A stretch of DNA of 7,263 nt from positions 1-7,263 of the forward strand of contig JAFYOK010000171.1 in the NCBI GenBank assembly GCA_017560175.1, given 5' to 3'. Shown piece after piece: positions 1 through 4,978 of this stretch (positions are counted from its first letter, which is position 1; each line of letters opens with the position of its first letter). Below the pieces are notes generated by a model, which ran no database searches, was not told the DNA's origin, and saw nothing but the letters and a program-made list of their open reading frames with translations. The position numbers and the translations under genes were made by a program. This DNA comes from Clostridia bacterium. Its GTDB lineage: Bacteria; Bacillota; Clostridia; Oscillospirales; Butyricicoccaceae.

Positions 1-3
1 CAG

Positions 4-32
4 TTGTCAAACGAGAAGAAAAACAGTATAAT
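4..32 (+). promoter_or_regulatory. SigA-type promoter of the small Cys-rich protein gene
   Basis: A -35 box TTGTCA (4-9) and a perfect -10 box TATAAT (27-32) are separated by exactly 17 bases. Transcription would start near position 39, leaving a leader of about 30 bases before the ATG at 71. A Shine-Dalgarno sequence AGAAGGA (52-58) lies in that leader. Confidence 0.75.
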
Positions 33-70
33 ACCTCTATCTCAAATCAAAAGAAGGACCGATATTTTTC

Positions 71-277
71 ATGCTGTTCAGTAAAGACATCCAGCCGGTC
101 TGCGGCCTCTGTGCCCATGCCACTCCCATCGATGAGGAAACCGTCCTCTGTCATAAGAAGGGACCCATGCCCATCACCGATTGCTGCAGAAAATATAAAT
201 ATGATCCCCTGCTGCGCAAGCCCCATCAGCAGGCTCAGCCTCGAAAGAAATTCACAGCCAAGGATTTTGAACTCTAA
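71..277 (+). CDS. Small cysteine-rich protein, conserved hypothetical (68 aa)
   Basis: The function is not known. The 68-residue basic protein has five cysteines arranged as C11-x2-C14, C27 and C38-C39, followed by a basic/aromatic segment ending in YDPL (44-47). Such spacing could hold one metal ion, probably zinc, but that is inference. I recall short proteins with this layout (N-terminal MLFSKDI-like start, CxxC, CC, then a YDPL segment) from related Clostridia, so I take it as a real conserved family rather than a chance frame. There is no signal peptide or membrane segment, so it should be cytoplasmic. The start at 71 is supported by AGAAGGA at 52-58, a somewhat long spacing of about 12 bases. 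It is monocistronic: its own promoter lies just upstream and a hairpin terminator follows 8 bases after the stop. Confidence 0.8.
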   Translation: MLFSKDIQPVCGLCAHATPIDEETVLCHKKGPMPITDCCRKYKYDPLLRKPHQQAQPRKKFTAKDFEL

Positions 278-284
278 AACGCAC

Positions 285-322
285 AAAAGCCCTCCGTCCA
301 TTTGGACAGAGGGCTTTATTTC
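285..322 (+). terminator. Rho-independent terminator, probably bidirectional
   Basis: Nine base pairs AAAGCCCTC (286-294) with GAGGGCTTT (309-317), a C/A mismatch, then GTCC/GGAC closing an ATTT loop (300-303). The + strand continues TTTATTTC. On the - strand the end is TTTTGTG, so it can also end the Nudix transcript arriving from the right. Confidence 0.85.
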
Positions 323-427
323 ATGTGTCACAGACACCTTAATGTTTGCAAAGCAAATGCTTCACGCACCGCAGGTGCACTTCACAGCGAAGCTGCTTCA
401 TGCGGCCCGTTGGCCGCGCTTCATTTC
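318..427. repeat. Chain of five short hairpins joined by CTTCA-like linkers
   Basis: Five consecutive small inverted repeats fill the space between the terminator and the Nudix stop codon: GTGTC/GACAC (325-337), TTTGC/GCAAA (345-357), GCACC/GGTGC (366-378), CAGC/GCTG (385-395) and GCGGCC/GGCCGC (402-417). The first four have 3-base loops (ACA, AAA, GCA, GAA), each closed by a C-G pair and ending in A. The linkers are related: TTTCA (319), CTTAA (338), and CTTCA at 360, 380, 396 and 419. Stem sequences differ while architecture and linker are kept. On the minus strand the array starts directly after the Nudix stop and would form its 3' UTR. Similar TGAAG-linked hairpin strings occur between genes of gut Clostridia; I know no established name or function. 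Confidence 0.8.
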
Positions 428-949
428 TTAAATAATGCCGCTGATCTTCTTATCTCGCAGTTCACGGAGCATTTCCGATTCGCGGAAGAGGAAGTTGAGC
501 TTTCGCTTTTTGGCAATGACAATATTGACATCGTAGGCTTCGCCCGGATGGATATAGCAGAGCTCGAATCCCAGCTTTTTCTCATAGGCTTCCAGACTGG
601 TTTCGGCGCGGCAGGGCTTGACCTCTGCGGCATAATAATAGGAGCGTTGGTCGAAAATCTCGTTGGGATAGATGCTGCGGCGGATCTCACGGAACATACC
701 CAGCTCCCGGATGGAATCGGGGATGATGATCAGGCCGGTCTCTTCTTTGGTTTCACGGATGAGGGCATCGGTACGGCTCTCGTATTTTTTAACACCGCCG
801 CCGGGGAACAGATAAAAATCATCGGTGGTGCTGCGTACCATGGCCACCGTACCGTTTTCACCGGGAATGATGGCACGGGCGGTACTGCGGACAAAGCGCC
901 GCCAGGCAGGATCATAGTCCTTCAAGTCCCAAGTGCGCAGTACTTTCAC
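428..949 (-). CDS. Nudix hydrolase (173 aa)
   Basis: A Nudix-fold phosphohydrolase, which cleaves a nucleoside diphosphate linked to another group using Mg2+ held by the Nudix helix. The Nudix box is complete at residues 51-73: G51, E57, R65-E66, E69-E70 and G72 fit G-x5-E-x7-R-E-U-x-E-E-x-G-U, except that the hydrophobic U position at 67 is Thr. The preceding FPGGG stretch (48-52) is also typical. Substrate cannot be told from the sequence; the 100-residue C-terminal part shows no second domain I recognise. The start is a GTG (947-949); an AAAAGGGGG Shine-Dalgarno (958-966) lies 8 bases upstream, and the nearby ATG at 971 is out of frame and hits a stop. No signal peptide, so cytoplasmic. 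It is a single-gene unit with its own promoter, convergent with the small Cys-rich gene. Confidence 0.9.
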   Translation of the reverse strand: MKVLRTWDLKDYDPAWRRFVRSTARAIIPGENGTVAMVRSTTDDFYLFPGGGVKKYESRTDALIRETKEETGLIIIPDSIRELGMFREIRRSIYPNEIFDQRSYYYAAEVKPCRAETSLEAYEKKLGFELCYIHPGEAYDVNIVIAKKRKLNFLFRESEMLRELRDKKISGII

Positions 950-986
950 GCAGAATGCCCCCTTTTATCCATCTTCCTTTTTCTTT

Positions 987-1015
987 ATCATAGACCAAAA
1001 AACAAAGGATTGCAA
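987..1015 (-). promoter_or_regulatory. SigA-type promoter of the Nudix gene
   Basis: Read on the minus strand, TTGCAA (1010-1015) and TATGAT (987-992) are spaced by exactly 17 bases. Predicted start of transcription is near 980, about 30 bases ahead of the GTG start, with the G-rich ribosome binding site in between. Confidence 0.7.
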
Positions 1016-1026
1016 TAAAAAGTGAA

Positions 1027-1068
1027 AAATAACAAAAAAGGCTCGCAGCAAATTATGCTTTAAGCCTT
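1027..1068 (-). terminator. Possible minus-strand terminator formed partly by a repeat element
   Basis: On the minus strand AAGGCT (1063-1068) can pair with AGCCTT (1038-1043), with an inner AGCA/TGCT pair, followed by a run of T (TTTTTTGTTATTTTT). No gene ends here; it could stop read-through from the obgE side before the Nudix promoter. The 5' arm is the outer end of the repeat element at 1062-1203. The stem is short, so this is weaker than the other terminators in the window. Confidence 0.4.
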
Positions 1069-1203
1069 CCCTCTGAGGGAAGGGGGACCGCTTCAGCGGT
1101 GGATGAGTGTGCCCGTTAGGGCATATTCAATACGGCCAAATGGCCGCCCTCATCCGTCATTGCCCGTTCCGTTCAATGCCACCTTCCCCGTGGAGGAAGG
1201 CCT
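1062..1203. repeat. MITE-like palindromic repeat element, copy 1
   Basis: The ends are imperfect inverted repeats: AAGCCTTCC (1062-1070) against GGAAGGCCT (1195-1203), and each end is itself a hairpin (CCTTCCCTC/GAGGGAAGG at 1065-1083; CCTTCC/GGAAGG at 1182-1200). Inside are ACCGCT/AGCGGT (1087-1100), TGCCC/GGGCA (1110-1123) and CGGCCA/TGGCCG (1133-1146). The first 45 bases recur almost identically at 6268-6314. It contains no coding frame, so it would be non-autonomous. No clear target-site duplication is seen. Confidence 0.75.
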
Positions 1204-1280
1204 CTCTGCCACTCGTCATTATACCGCCTGACATAAAACCGACGCTGAACCTTTGTAGCGACCGATATAGATTATCCTGA

Positions 1281-1314
1281 AATGAAAAAGTCCTGCCGCA
1301 AATGCGACAGGACT
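1281..1314 (-). terminator. Rho-independent terminator of the obgE transcript
   Basis: On the minus strand AGTCCTG (1308-1314) pairs with CAGGACT (1289-1295), extended past one mismatch by CGC/GCG (to 1297-1306), with an ATTT loop (1300-1303) and a following TTTTTCATT. It lies about 150 bases beyond the obgE stop codon; the hairpin chain at 1330-1453 is between them. The bases 1207-1280 to its left hold nothing I recognise. Confidence 0.85.
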
Positions 1315-1329
1315 CAAACTTTATATTTC

Positions 1330-1453
1330 GATTTTCCGGTGACATGTGCAGCGGAAAATCACCTTAACCCGCGAGCAGCTTCGCAAAGCTGCCGCGAAAC
1401 CGGCCGCAAGCCGGAACTCTTTTGGGATGTGAAAACCAGCGAAGCGTTTTCAC
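1330..1453. repeat. Chain of four hairpins in the obgE 3' untranslated region
   Basis: Four inverted repeats follow one another: GATTTTCCG/CGGAAAATC (1330-1338 with 1352-1360), an 11-bp stem CGCG-GCAGCTT/AAGCTGC-CGCG with one bulged A (1370-1396, loop CGCA), CCGGC/GCCGG (1400-1414, loop CGCAA), and GTGAAAAC/GTTTTCAC (1429-1453, whose loop holds a smaller GC-GAA-GC hairpin). They occupy most of the region from the obgE stop to its terminator, so they would be transcribed with obgE. The linkers differ from the CTTCA type seen at 318-427. Confidence 0.7.
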
Positions 1454-1463
1454 ACCCAGTTGC

Positions 1464-2741
1464 TTAAAAGATATATTCAAACTCGACGTCGGCAACGCGG
1501 ACGATGTCATGCTCCTGGATACCCATTTCCTCCAGGCGATCAAAGACGCCGGCCTTGCGCAGGACGCGCTCGAAGTACATTCTCGATTCATACTCGCCCA
1601 GGAAGATGGAGCCGACCAGGTTGTCGATCCATGCGCCTGTGACTTCGTAAACGCCGTCGACCAGCTCGATGTTGATCTCGCGTTCGGTGGGCTTTTCGAC
1701 CTCTTCGGGAACAACATACTCGGGCTCGTAGTAGACAACGGGAGGCAGCTTCTGCAGTTCGTTATAAACCAGAGCCATCAGCTCCTTGACGTTCTGCATG
1801 GCAGCTGCGGAAATGCTGGTGAAGATCCAGCCCTTGGCCTCGGCTGCGGCCTGCAGACGCTGCAGGTTGTCGCTGTCCTCTTCCAGAATGTCGAGCTTAT
1901 TTGCAACGACGATCTGGGGACGTGTGGCCAGTTCGGGGCTGTAGCCTGCCAGCTCGGCATTGATGGCTTCCAGATCCTCTACGGGATCGCGGCCTTCGCT
2001 GCCCGAAACATCGATGATGTGGACCAGCAGACGGCAGCGGTCGATATGACGCAGGAAGTCATGACCCAGGCCTGCGCCCTCAGCAGCACCTTCGATGATG
2101 CCGGGGATATCCGCCATGACGAAGGATGCGCCCTCGTCGATATAAACAACGCCCAGGTTGGGGCTGAGGGTTGTGAAGTGGTAGTTGGCGATCTTGGGAC
2201 GTGCGGCGGAAACGACCGACAGAAGGGTCGACTTGCCGACGTTGGGGAAGCCGACCAGGCCGACATCGGCGATCAGCTTGAGCTCCAGGATCAGATTATA
2301 CTCCTGACCGGGCAGACCGGGCTTTGCAAAGCGGGGTGCCTGACGGGTGGGAGTTGCAAAATGGGTGTTGCCCCAGCCACCGCGGCCGCCATAGGCTGCG
2401 ATGAAGGGTTCGTCACCCGACATATCGTGGATAAGCAGGCCGGTATCGGCATCCTTGATGAGGGTACCGCGGGGGACCTTGATGATGATGTCCTTACCGT
2501 TCTTACCAAAGGACTTCTTTGTGCCGCCCATCTGGCCTTCTTCTGCGATATACTTACGCTTCATGCGGAAGTCGAGCAGGGTCGAGAGGTTATCATCGAC
2601 CTGGAAAACGACGTTGCCGCCGCGACCGCCGTCGCCGCCATCGGGACCGCCTGCCGCGACATACTTCTCACGGTGGAAGGAGACACGGCCATCGCCGCCT
2701 CGGCCCGATTTGATTTTGATTTTTACAAGATCTACAAACAT
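1464..2741 (-). CDS. obgE: GTPase Obg (ObgE/CgtA), 425 aa
   Basis: Essential GTPase that binds the 50S subunit and couples late ribosome assembly to guanine-nucleotide state; cytoplasmic and ribosome-associated. The full domain set is present. The glycine-rich Obg fold covers about residues 1-158, with repeated GG motifs from 13 to 43 and 118-125. The G domain has G1 GFPNVGKST (164-172), switch I threonines 190-191, G3 DIPG (211-214), G4 NKLD (281-284) and G5 SAA (311-313). The C-terminal OCT domain spans about 350-425. Length is normal for Firmicutes. The ATG at 2741 follows AAAGGAGT (2751-2758) by about 10 bases. It sits downstream of rplU and rpmA, the usual order, but a strong hairpin separates it from rpmA. 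A minus-strand TTGGAA at 2801-2806 is a possible -35 box, but I see no good -10 at the right distance. Confidence 0.98.
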   Translation of the reverse strand: MFVDLVKIKIKSGRGGDGRVSFHREKYVAAGGPDGGDGGRGGNVVFQVDDNLSTLLDFRMKRKYIAEEGQMGGTKKSFGKNGKDIIIKVPRGTLIKDADTGLLIHDMSGDEPFIAAYGGRGGWGNTHFATPTRQAPRFAKPGLPGQEYNLILELKLIADVGLVGFPNVGKSTLLSVVSAARPKIANYHFTTLSPNLGVVYIDEGASFVMADIPGIIEGAAEGAGLGHDFLRHIDRCRLLVHIIDVSGSEGRDPVEDLEAINAELAGYSPELATRPQIVVANKLDILEEDSDNLQRLQAAAEAKGWIFTSISAAAMQNVKELMALVYNELQKLPPVVYYEPEYVVPEEVEKPTEREINIELVDGVYEVTGAWIDNLVGSIFLGEYESRMYFERVLRKAGVFDRLEEMGIQEHDIVRVADVEFEYIF

Positions 2742-2812
2742 GATGTGGGGACTCCTTTCATGTGGGGAGATAATTTGTGGATATAACTTACAATATTTTG
2801 TTCCAATACTTG

Positions 2813-2845
2813 AAAAGGAACGGACGAAACCGTCCGTTCCTTTTT
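2813..2845. terminator. Perfect hairpin between rpmA and obgE, terminator or attenuator
   Basis: A 14-bp stem without mismatch, AAAAGGAACGGACG (2813-2826) with its complement (2831-2844), closes a four-base AAAC loop (2827-2830). The + strand is followed by T2845; on the minus strand, the direction of rpmA, the stem ends in TTTT followed by CAAG, so the U-tract there is short. It should reduce but may not abolish read-through from rpmA into obgE, setting obgE below the ribosomal proteins. Confidence 0.75.
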
Positions 2846-2868
2846 AAAGCTTTATGGGTTTGATCCGA

Positions 2869-3126
2869 TTACTGAACAGGATAAACAGAAACCTGCTTGC
2901 GGTCTCTGCCCAGTCTCTCGAAACGAACGCTGCCGTCTACCAGAGCGAACAGTGTGTCGTCGCTGCCACGGCCAACGTTGGTACCGGGATGGATCTTTGT
3001 GCCGCGCTGTCTGACCAGGATGTTACCAGCCAGAACGAACTGACCGTCAGCACGCTTAGCGCCCAGGCGCTTAGACTCGGAGTCACGACCGTTCTTTGTC
3101 GAGCCGCCGCCTTTCTTATGAGCCAT
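2869..3126 (-). CDS. rpmA: 50S ribosomal protein L27 (85 aa)
   Basis: Ribosomal protein bL27; its N-terminal tail reaches the peptidyl-transferase centre. The family signature is clear: AHKKGGGSTKNGRDS at the start, then GAKRADGQ, GNILVRQRGTKIHPG (35-49) and a C-terminal beta barrel. The ATG at 3126 is well fixed by GGAGGTG (3134-3140) seven bases upstream, and no in-frame start lies just before it. The protein therefore begins directly at the mature-type N terminus. Many Firmicutes instead encode a roughly nine-residue leader cut by the protease Prp, whose gene lies between rplU and rpmA; here that gap is only 56 bases and holds no gene. It is cotranscribed with rplU. Confidence 0.98.
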   Translation of the reverse strand: MAHKKGGGSTKNGRDSESKRLGAKRADGQFVLAGNILVRQRGTKIHPGTNVGRGSDDTLFALVDGSVRFERLGRDRKQVSVYPVQ

Positions 3127-3133
3127 TCTTGTA

Positions 3134-3140
3134 CACCTCC
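3134..3140 (-). promoter_or_regulatory. Ribosome binding site of rpmA that fixes its start
   Basis: GGAGGTG on the minus strand, seven bases before the ATG. Its strength and spacing argue against an upstream start that would add a cleavable N-terminal leader to L27. Confidence 0.85.
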
Positions 3141-3182
3141 GTAGTTGATGTTCTATAGCGAAAAATGAATTTCGTAAATAAA

Positions 3183-3476
3183 TTAAGCCTCGATCTTCTT
3201 GATGACGATCTTGGTGTAGGGCTGTCTGTGGCCCTGCTTTCTTCTGTAGTTCTTCTTAGCCTTATACTTGAAGACGATGATCTTCTTCTGCTTGCCAGTC
3301 TTAACGACCTCACCTGTAACGGCACCTGTGCCGTAGTTGATCTTGCCGTCCTCGCCTGTCATCAGGGTTTCGAACTTTACCTCAGCGCCGTCCTCCATAT
3401 CGATCTTCTCAACATAGATTGTGTCGCCCTCGCAAACCTTATACTGCTTGCCACCGGTAACGATTACTGCGTACAT
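3183..3476 (-). CDS. rplU: 50S ribosomal protein L21 (97 aa)
   Basis: Ribosomal protein bL21, a 23S rRNA-binding protein of the large subunit. The typical N terminus MYAVIVTGGKQYKV is followed by an acidic middle part and the basic C-terminal region with YKAKKNYRRKQGHRQPYT, the RNA-binding signature, ending in VIKKIEA. I chose the ATG at 3474-3476 because the protein then starts exactly like the family and GAGGTG (3483-3488) lies six bases upstream. A GTG at 3485 in the same frame would add three residues but lies inside the Shine-Dalgarno itself. First gene of the rplU-rpmA(-obgE) unit, with a structured leader and a near-consensus promoter ahead of it. Confidence 0.97.
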   Translation of the reverse strand: MYAVIVTGGKQYKVCEGDTIYVEKIDMEDGAEVKFETLMTGEDGKINYGTGAVTGEVVKTGKQKKIIVFKYKAKKNYRRKQGHRQPYTKIVIKKIEA

Positions 3477-3494
3477 TACTTGCACCTCTCCTTC

Positions 3495-3570
3495 ATTTAT
3501 GGACTCGCTCTCTGGGGTGAGACGAGCTGCTTACGTGCGCACTTGTAGCGCACACCCGTTCAATGCGGCT
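3495..3570 (-). ncRNA. Structured rplU 5' leader, probable L21 leader motif
   Basis: The transcript from the promoter at 3576-3604 has a leader of about 93 bases ahead of rplU. On the minus strand CACCC and GGGTG (DNA 3515-3519 with 3553-3557) can enclose a TGCGC/GCGCA hairpin (3536-3540 with 3548-3552). GGGTG can instead lie in the loop of a second hairpin, CTCG-TCTC/GAGA-CGAG (3504-3526), which ends about ten bases from the ribosome binding site. Position and shape fit the L21 leader known from Firmicutes, a proposed autoregulatory element bound by L21. Assignment to that family is from position and fold, not from a covariance search. Confidence 0.55.
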
Positions 3571-3575
3571 TCGTT

Positions 3576-3604
3576 ATAATACCATGTACACCCCCTGTTG
3601 TCAA
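3576..3604 (-). promoter_or_regulatory. Near-consensus SigA promoter of rplU-rpmA
   Basis: On the minus strand a perfect TTGACA (3599-3604) is 17 bases from TATTAT (3576-3581), and TGG just before the -10 gives an extended -10. This is the strongest promoter in the window, as expected for ribosomal proteins. Start of transcription is predicted near 3569. Only about 50 bases separate it from the tmcAL stop codon, and I see no strong terminator in that gap, only a weak TTCACA/TGTGAA pairing. Confidence 0.88.
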
Positions 3605-3655
3605 GAGGTTTTTCACAGTTTTCTGACAGATTTTTTGTGAACTATTTTTAACAGC

Positions 3656-4861
3656 TTAGTCCTTGACATAGACCGGTCCGCGCGTCCATTCGCGGCCCGG
3701 TTTCAGCTCGCCGTAGGCCGGCAGAGCAAGGTCATAAGCATCGGCGGCTCTTGCTTCCAGGTCGAAGGCGCGGAAAGCATCTTCGGGCAGCGCCTTGGCA
3801 GCGGCAGGCTTTGTAATAAAGGTGAATTCTTCTTCGTTCTCCAGCTGGGAGAGGACGGTACGGCCGCGGTCGTTGAAGGCCAGGACGCGGCTGAACAGAG
3901 GCAGGCTGCGTTCTTCCTTTTCCAAGCCCAGGAAGGCGCTGTATAGCATACGGCGGATGCGCGCATGGGCATAGCGCTTGGTCTTGGCCAGGGCGCACAT
4001 TTCCTCAAAGCTGCGTCCCTTGCGTACCGCTTCGGCCAGGCGATGCTCCAGACCCTCCGCAGCGCCGGGAACTTTGCCCAGATCGTCAGCATCCATGCGG
4101 CGCAGAACAGCGGTCAGCGCGCAATCGAGGCGGGACAGATCCCACAGCAGGCGGCCCTCTTCTTCGGCCTTGACCAGCATTTCAAAGACGGGGGCAGGCA
4201 GCAGGTTTTCTACGCGATCCAGCTGCTCTTCGCGGATAAGCGAACGGATATAGGAAGCCGATGCGATACCGTCCTTGATCTCGTCGCCGTCGTGACCGGC
4301 ACCGGTGCGCTTGACGGCAATGGGAATGATGGTGGCCTCCTGCTCACGGATGGCACGGAGATATTCGACGGCCAGAATATTGTTGGGCTTGCGGATCAGC
4401 TCAGCCTTTTCCTGAATACGGCTATAGAGCTCACGCTCACGGGCAATGGCATAGGGCATACCGTCGTCCATACGGGCAATGACCGCCTCTTCGACGCTCT
4501 TTTCGGCGATCAGACGGGCGATCTCCTGCAGCTCGGCAAGGTCATCATCTTCGGCACCGAAAGAGATATACTGGCAGCCCGCTTTATTTAAGATGTGTAC
4601 CGCACCATCGGCAAAGCCGGGCGCCGACGAAAGGCTCCAGCGCAGCGGCAGGGAAAGCACCAGGTCGGCACCGCAGCGGACAGCCGCTTCGGCACGCAGA
4701 TTCTTGTCGACGATGGCCGCTTCGCCGCGCTGGACATAGTCGCCCGACATGACGCAGACAATGGCTGTATCTTCGCCCAAACGGCGTCTTGTTTCTTCGA
4801 TCTGATATAAATGACCCTTATGAAAGGGGTTATACTCCGCAATAATACCACAAATCTTCAT
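3656..4861 (-). CDS. tmcAL: tRNA(Met) cytidine acetate ligase TmcAL (401 aa)
   Basis: TmcAL (formerly YlbM, a DUF795 nucleotidyltransferase-like protein) makes N4-acetylcytidine at the wobble base C34 of elongator tRNA-Met. It activates free acetate with ATP to acetyl-AMP and transfers the acetyl group, which prevents misreading of AUA. Visible family features are the N-terminal GIIAEYNPFHKGH (5-17) with the HxGH nucleotide-binding motif, MSGDYVQRGE (38-47), ISFGAED (99-105), KPNNILAVEYL (158-168) and SASYIR (201-206). The C-terminal half is helical and less conserved. Length is normal for the family. The ATG at 4861 follows GGAG (4867-4870) by five A residues. It diverges from ackA, whose enzyme acts on the same small molecule. 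No strong terminator is seen before the rplU promoter, so some read-through into rplU is possible. Confidence 0.93.
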   Translation of the reverse strand: MKICGIIAEYNPFHKGHLYQIEETRRRLGEDTAIVCVMSGDYVQRGEAAIVDKNLRAEAAVRCGADLVLSLPLRWSLSSAPGFADGAVHILNKAGCQYISFGAEDDDLAELQEIARLIAEKSVEEAVIARMDDGMPYAIARERELYSRIQEKAELIRKPNNILAVEYLRAIREQEATIIPIAVKRTGAGHDGDEIKDGIASASYIRSLIREEQLDRVENLLPAPVFEMLVKAEEEGRLLWDLSRLDCALTAVLRRMDADDLGKVPGAAEGLEHRLAEAVRKGRSFEEMCALAKTKRYAHARIRRMLYSAFLGLEKEERSLPLFSRVLAFNDRGRTVLSQLENEEEFTFITKPAAAKALPEDAFRAFDLEARAADAYDLALPAYGELKPGREWTRGPVYVKD

Positions 4862-4877
4862 TTTTTCTCCAAACCAC

Positions 4878-4906
4878 TTGTCAAAGATTAAAAACTGTTG
4901 TAAGAT
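4878..4906 (+). promoter_or_regulatory. Promoter candidate for ackA (upstream)
   Basis: TTGTCA (4878-4883) and TAAGAT (4901-4906) with a 17-base spacer; start near 4913, leader about 65 bases. It begins only 16 bases from the tmcAL start codon, so tmcAL transcripts run through it. Confidence 0.6.
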
Positions 4907-4913
4907 AAAGTTG

Positions 4914-4942
4914 TTATGAGCAAATTATATAGTAAATATAAT
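4914..4942 (+). promoter_or_regulatory. Second promoter candidate for ackA
   Basis: A perfect -10 box TATAAT (4937-4942) with a weak -35 TTATGA (4914-4919) at 17 bases. It overlaps the divergent tmcAL promoter. Either or both ackA candidates may be used. Confidence 0.4.
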
Positions 4943-4952
4943 TTTTAATCAA
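4924..4952 (-). promoter_or_regulatory. Promoter of tmcAL
   Basis: On the minus strand TTGATT (4947-4952) lies 17 bases from a perfect TATAAT (4924-4929). The predicted start near 4917 leaves a leader of about 55 bases. It physically overlaps the second ackA promoter candidate on the other strand. Confidence 0.65.
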
Positions 4953-4978
4953 CAAATATTATTAGGAGTGTGTTTAAC

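Noticed and set aside
318..427. A CRISPR array
   Set aside because: The recurring unit is only about five bases, spacing is 16-23 bases and every interval is itself a palindrome. There are no 25-40 base direct repeats with unrelated spacers, and no cas genes.
302..1018. A 238-codon + strand frame crossing the hairpin chain and the Nudix gene
   Set aside because: It runs through a terminator, the hairpin chain, the antisense of a complete Nudix box gene and that gene's promoter. No protein-like motif is seen.
1207..1280. Possible short gene or RNA between repeat copy 1 and the obgE terminator
   Set aside because: No ribosome binding site, no sizeable frame and no stable stem; it looks like plain spacer.
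1422..2786. A 454-codon open frame on the + strand opposite obgE
   Set aside because: It is the mirror of obgE, a certain gene with all GTPase motifs. The frame lacks a recognisable domain and a convincing ribosome binding site; long antisense frames follow from the codon bias of the real gene.
3477..3485. GTG start for rplU giving a 100-residue L21
   Set aside because: The GTG lies inside the Shine-Dalgarno sequence, and the ATG three codons later gives the standard L21 N terminus with good spacing.
4970..4978. GTG start for ackA three codons upstream
   Set aside because: It is one base from the AGGAG sequence, too close for initiation; the ATG at 4979 gives the standard N terminus.
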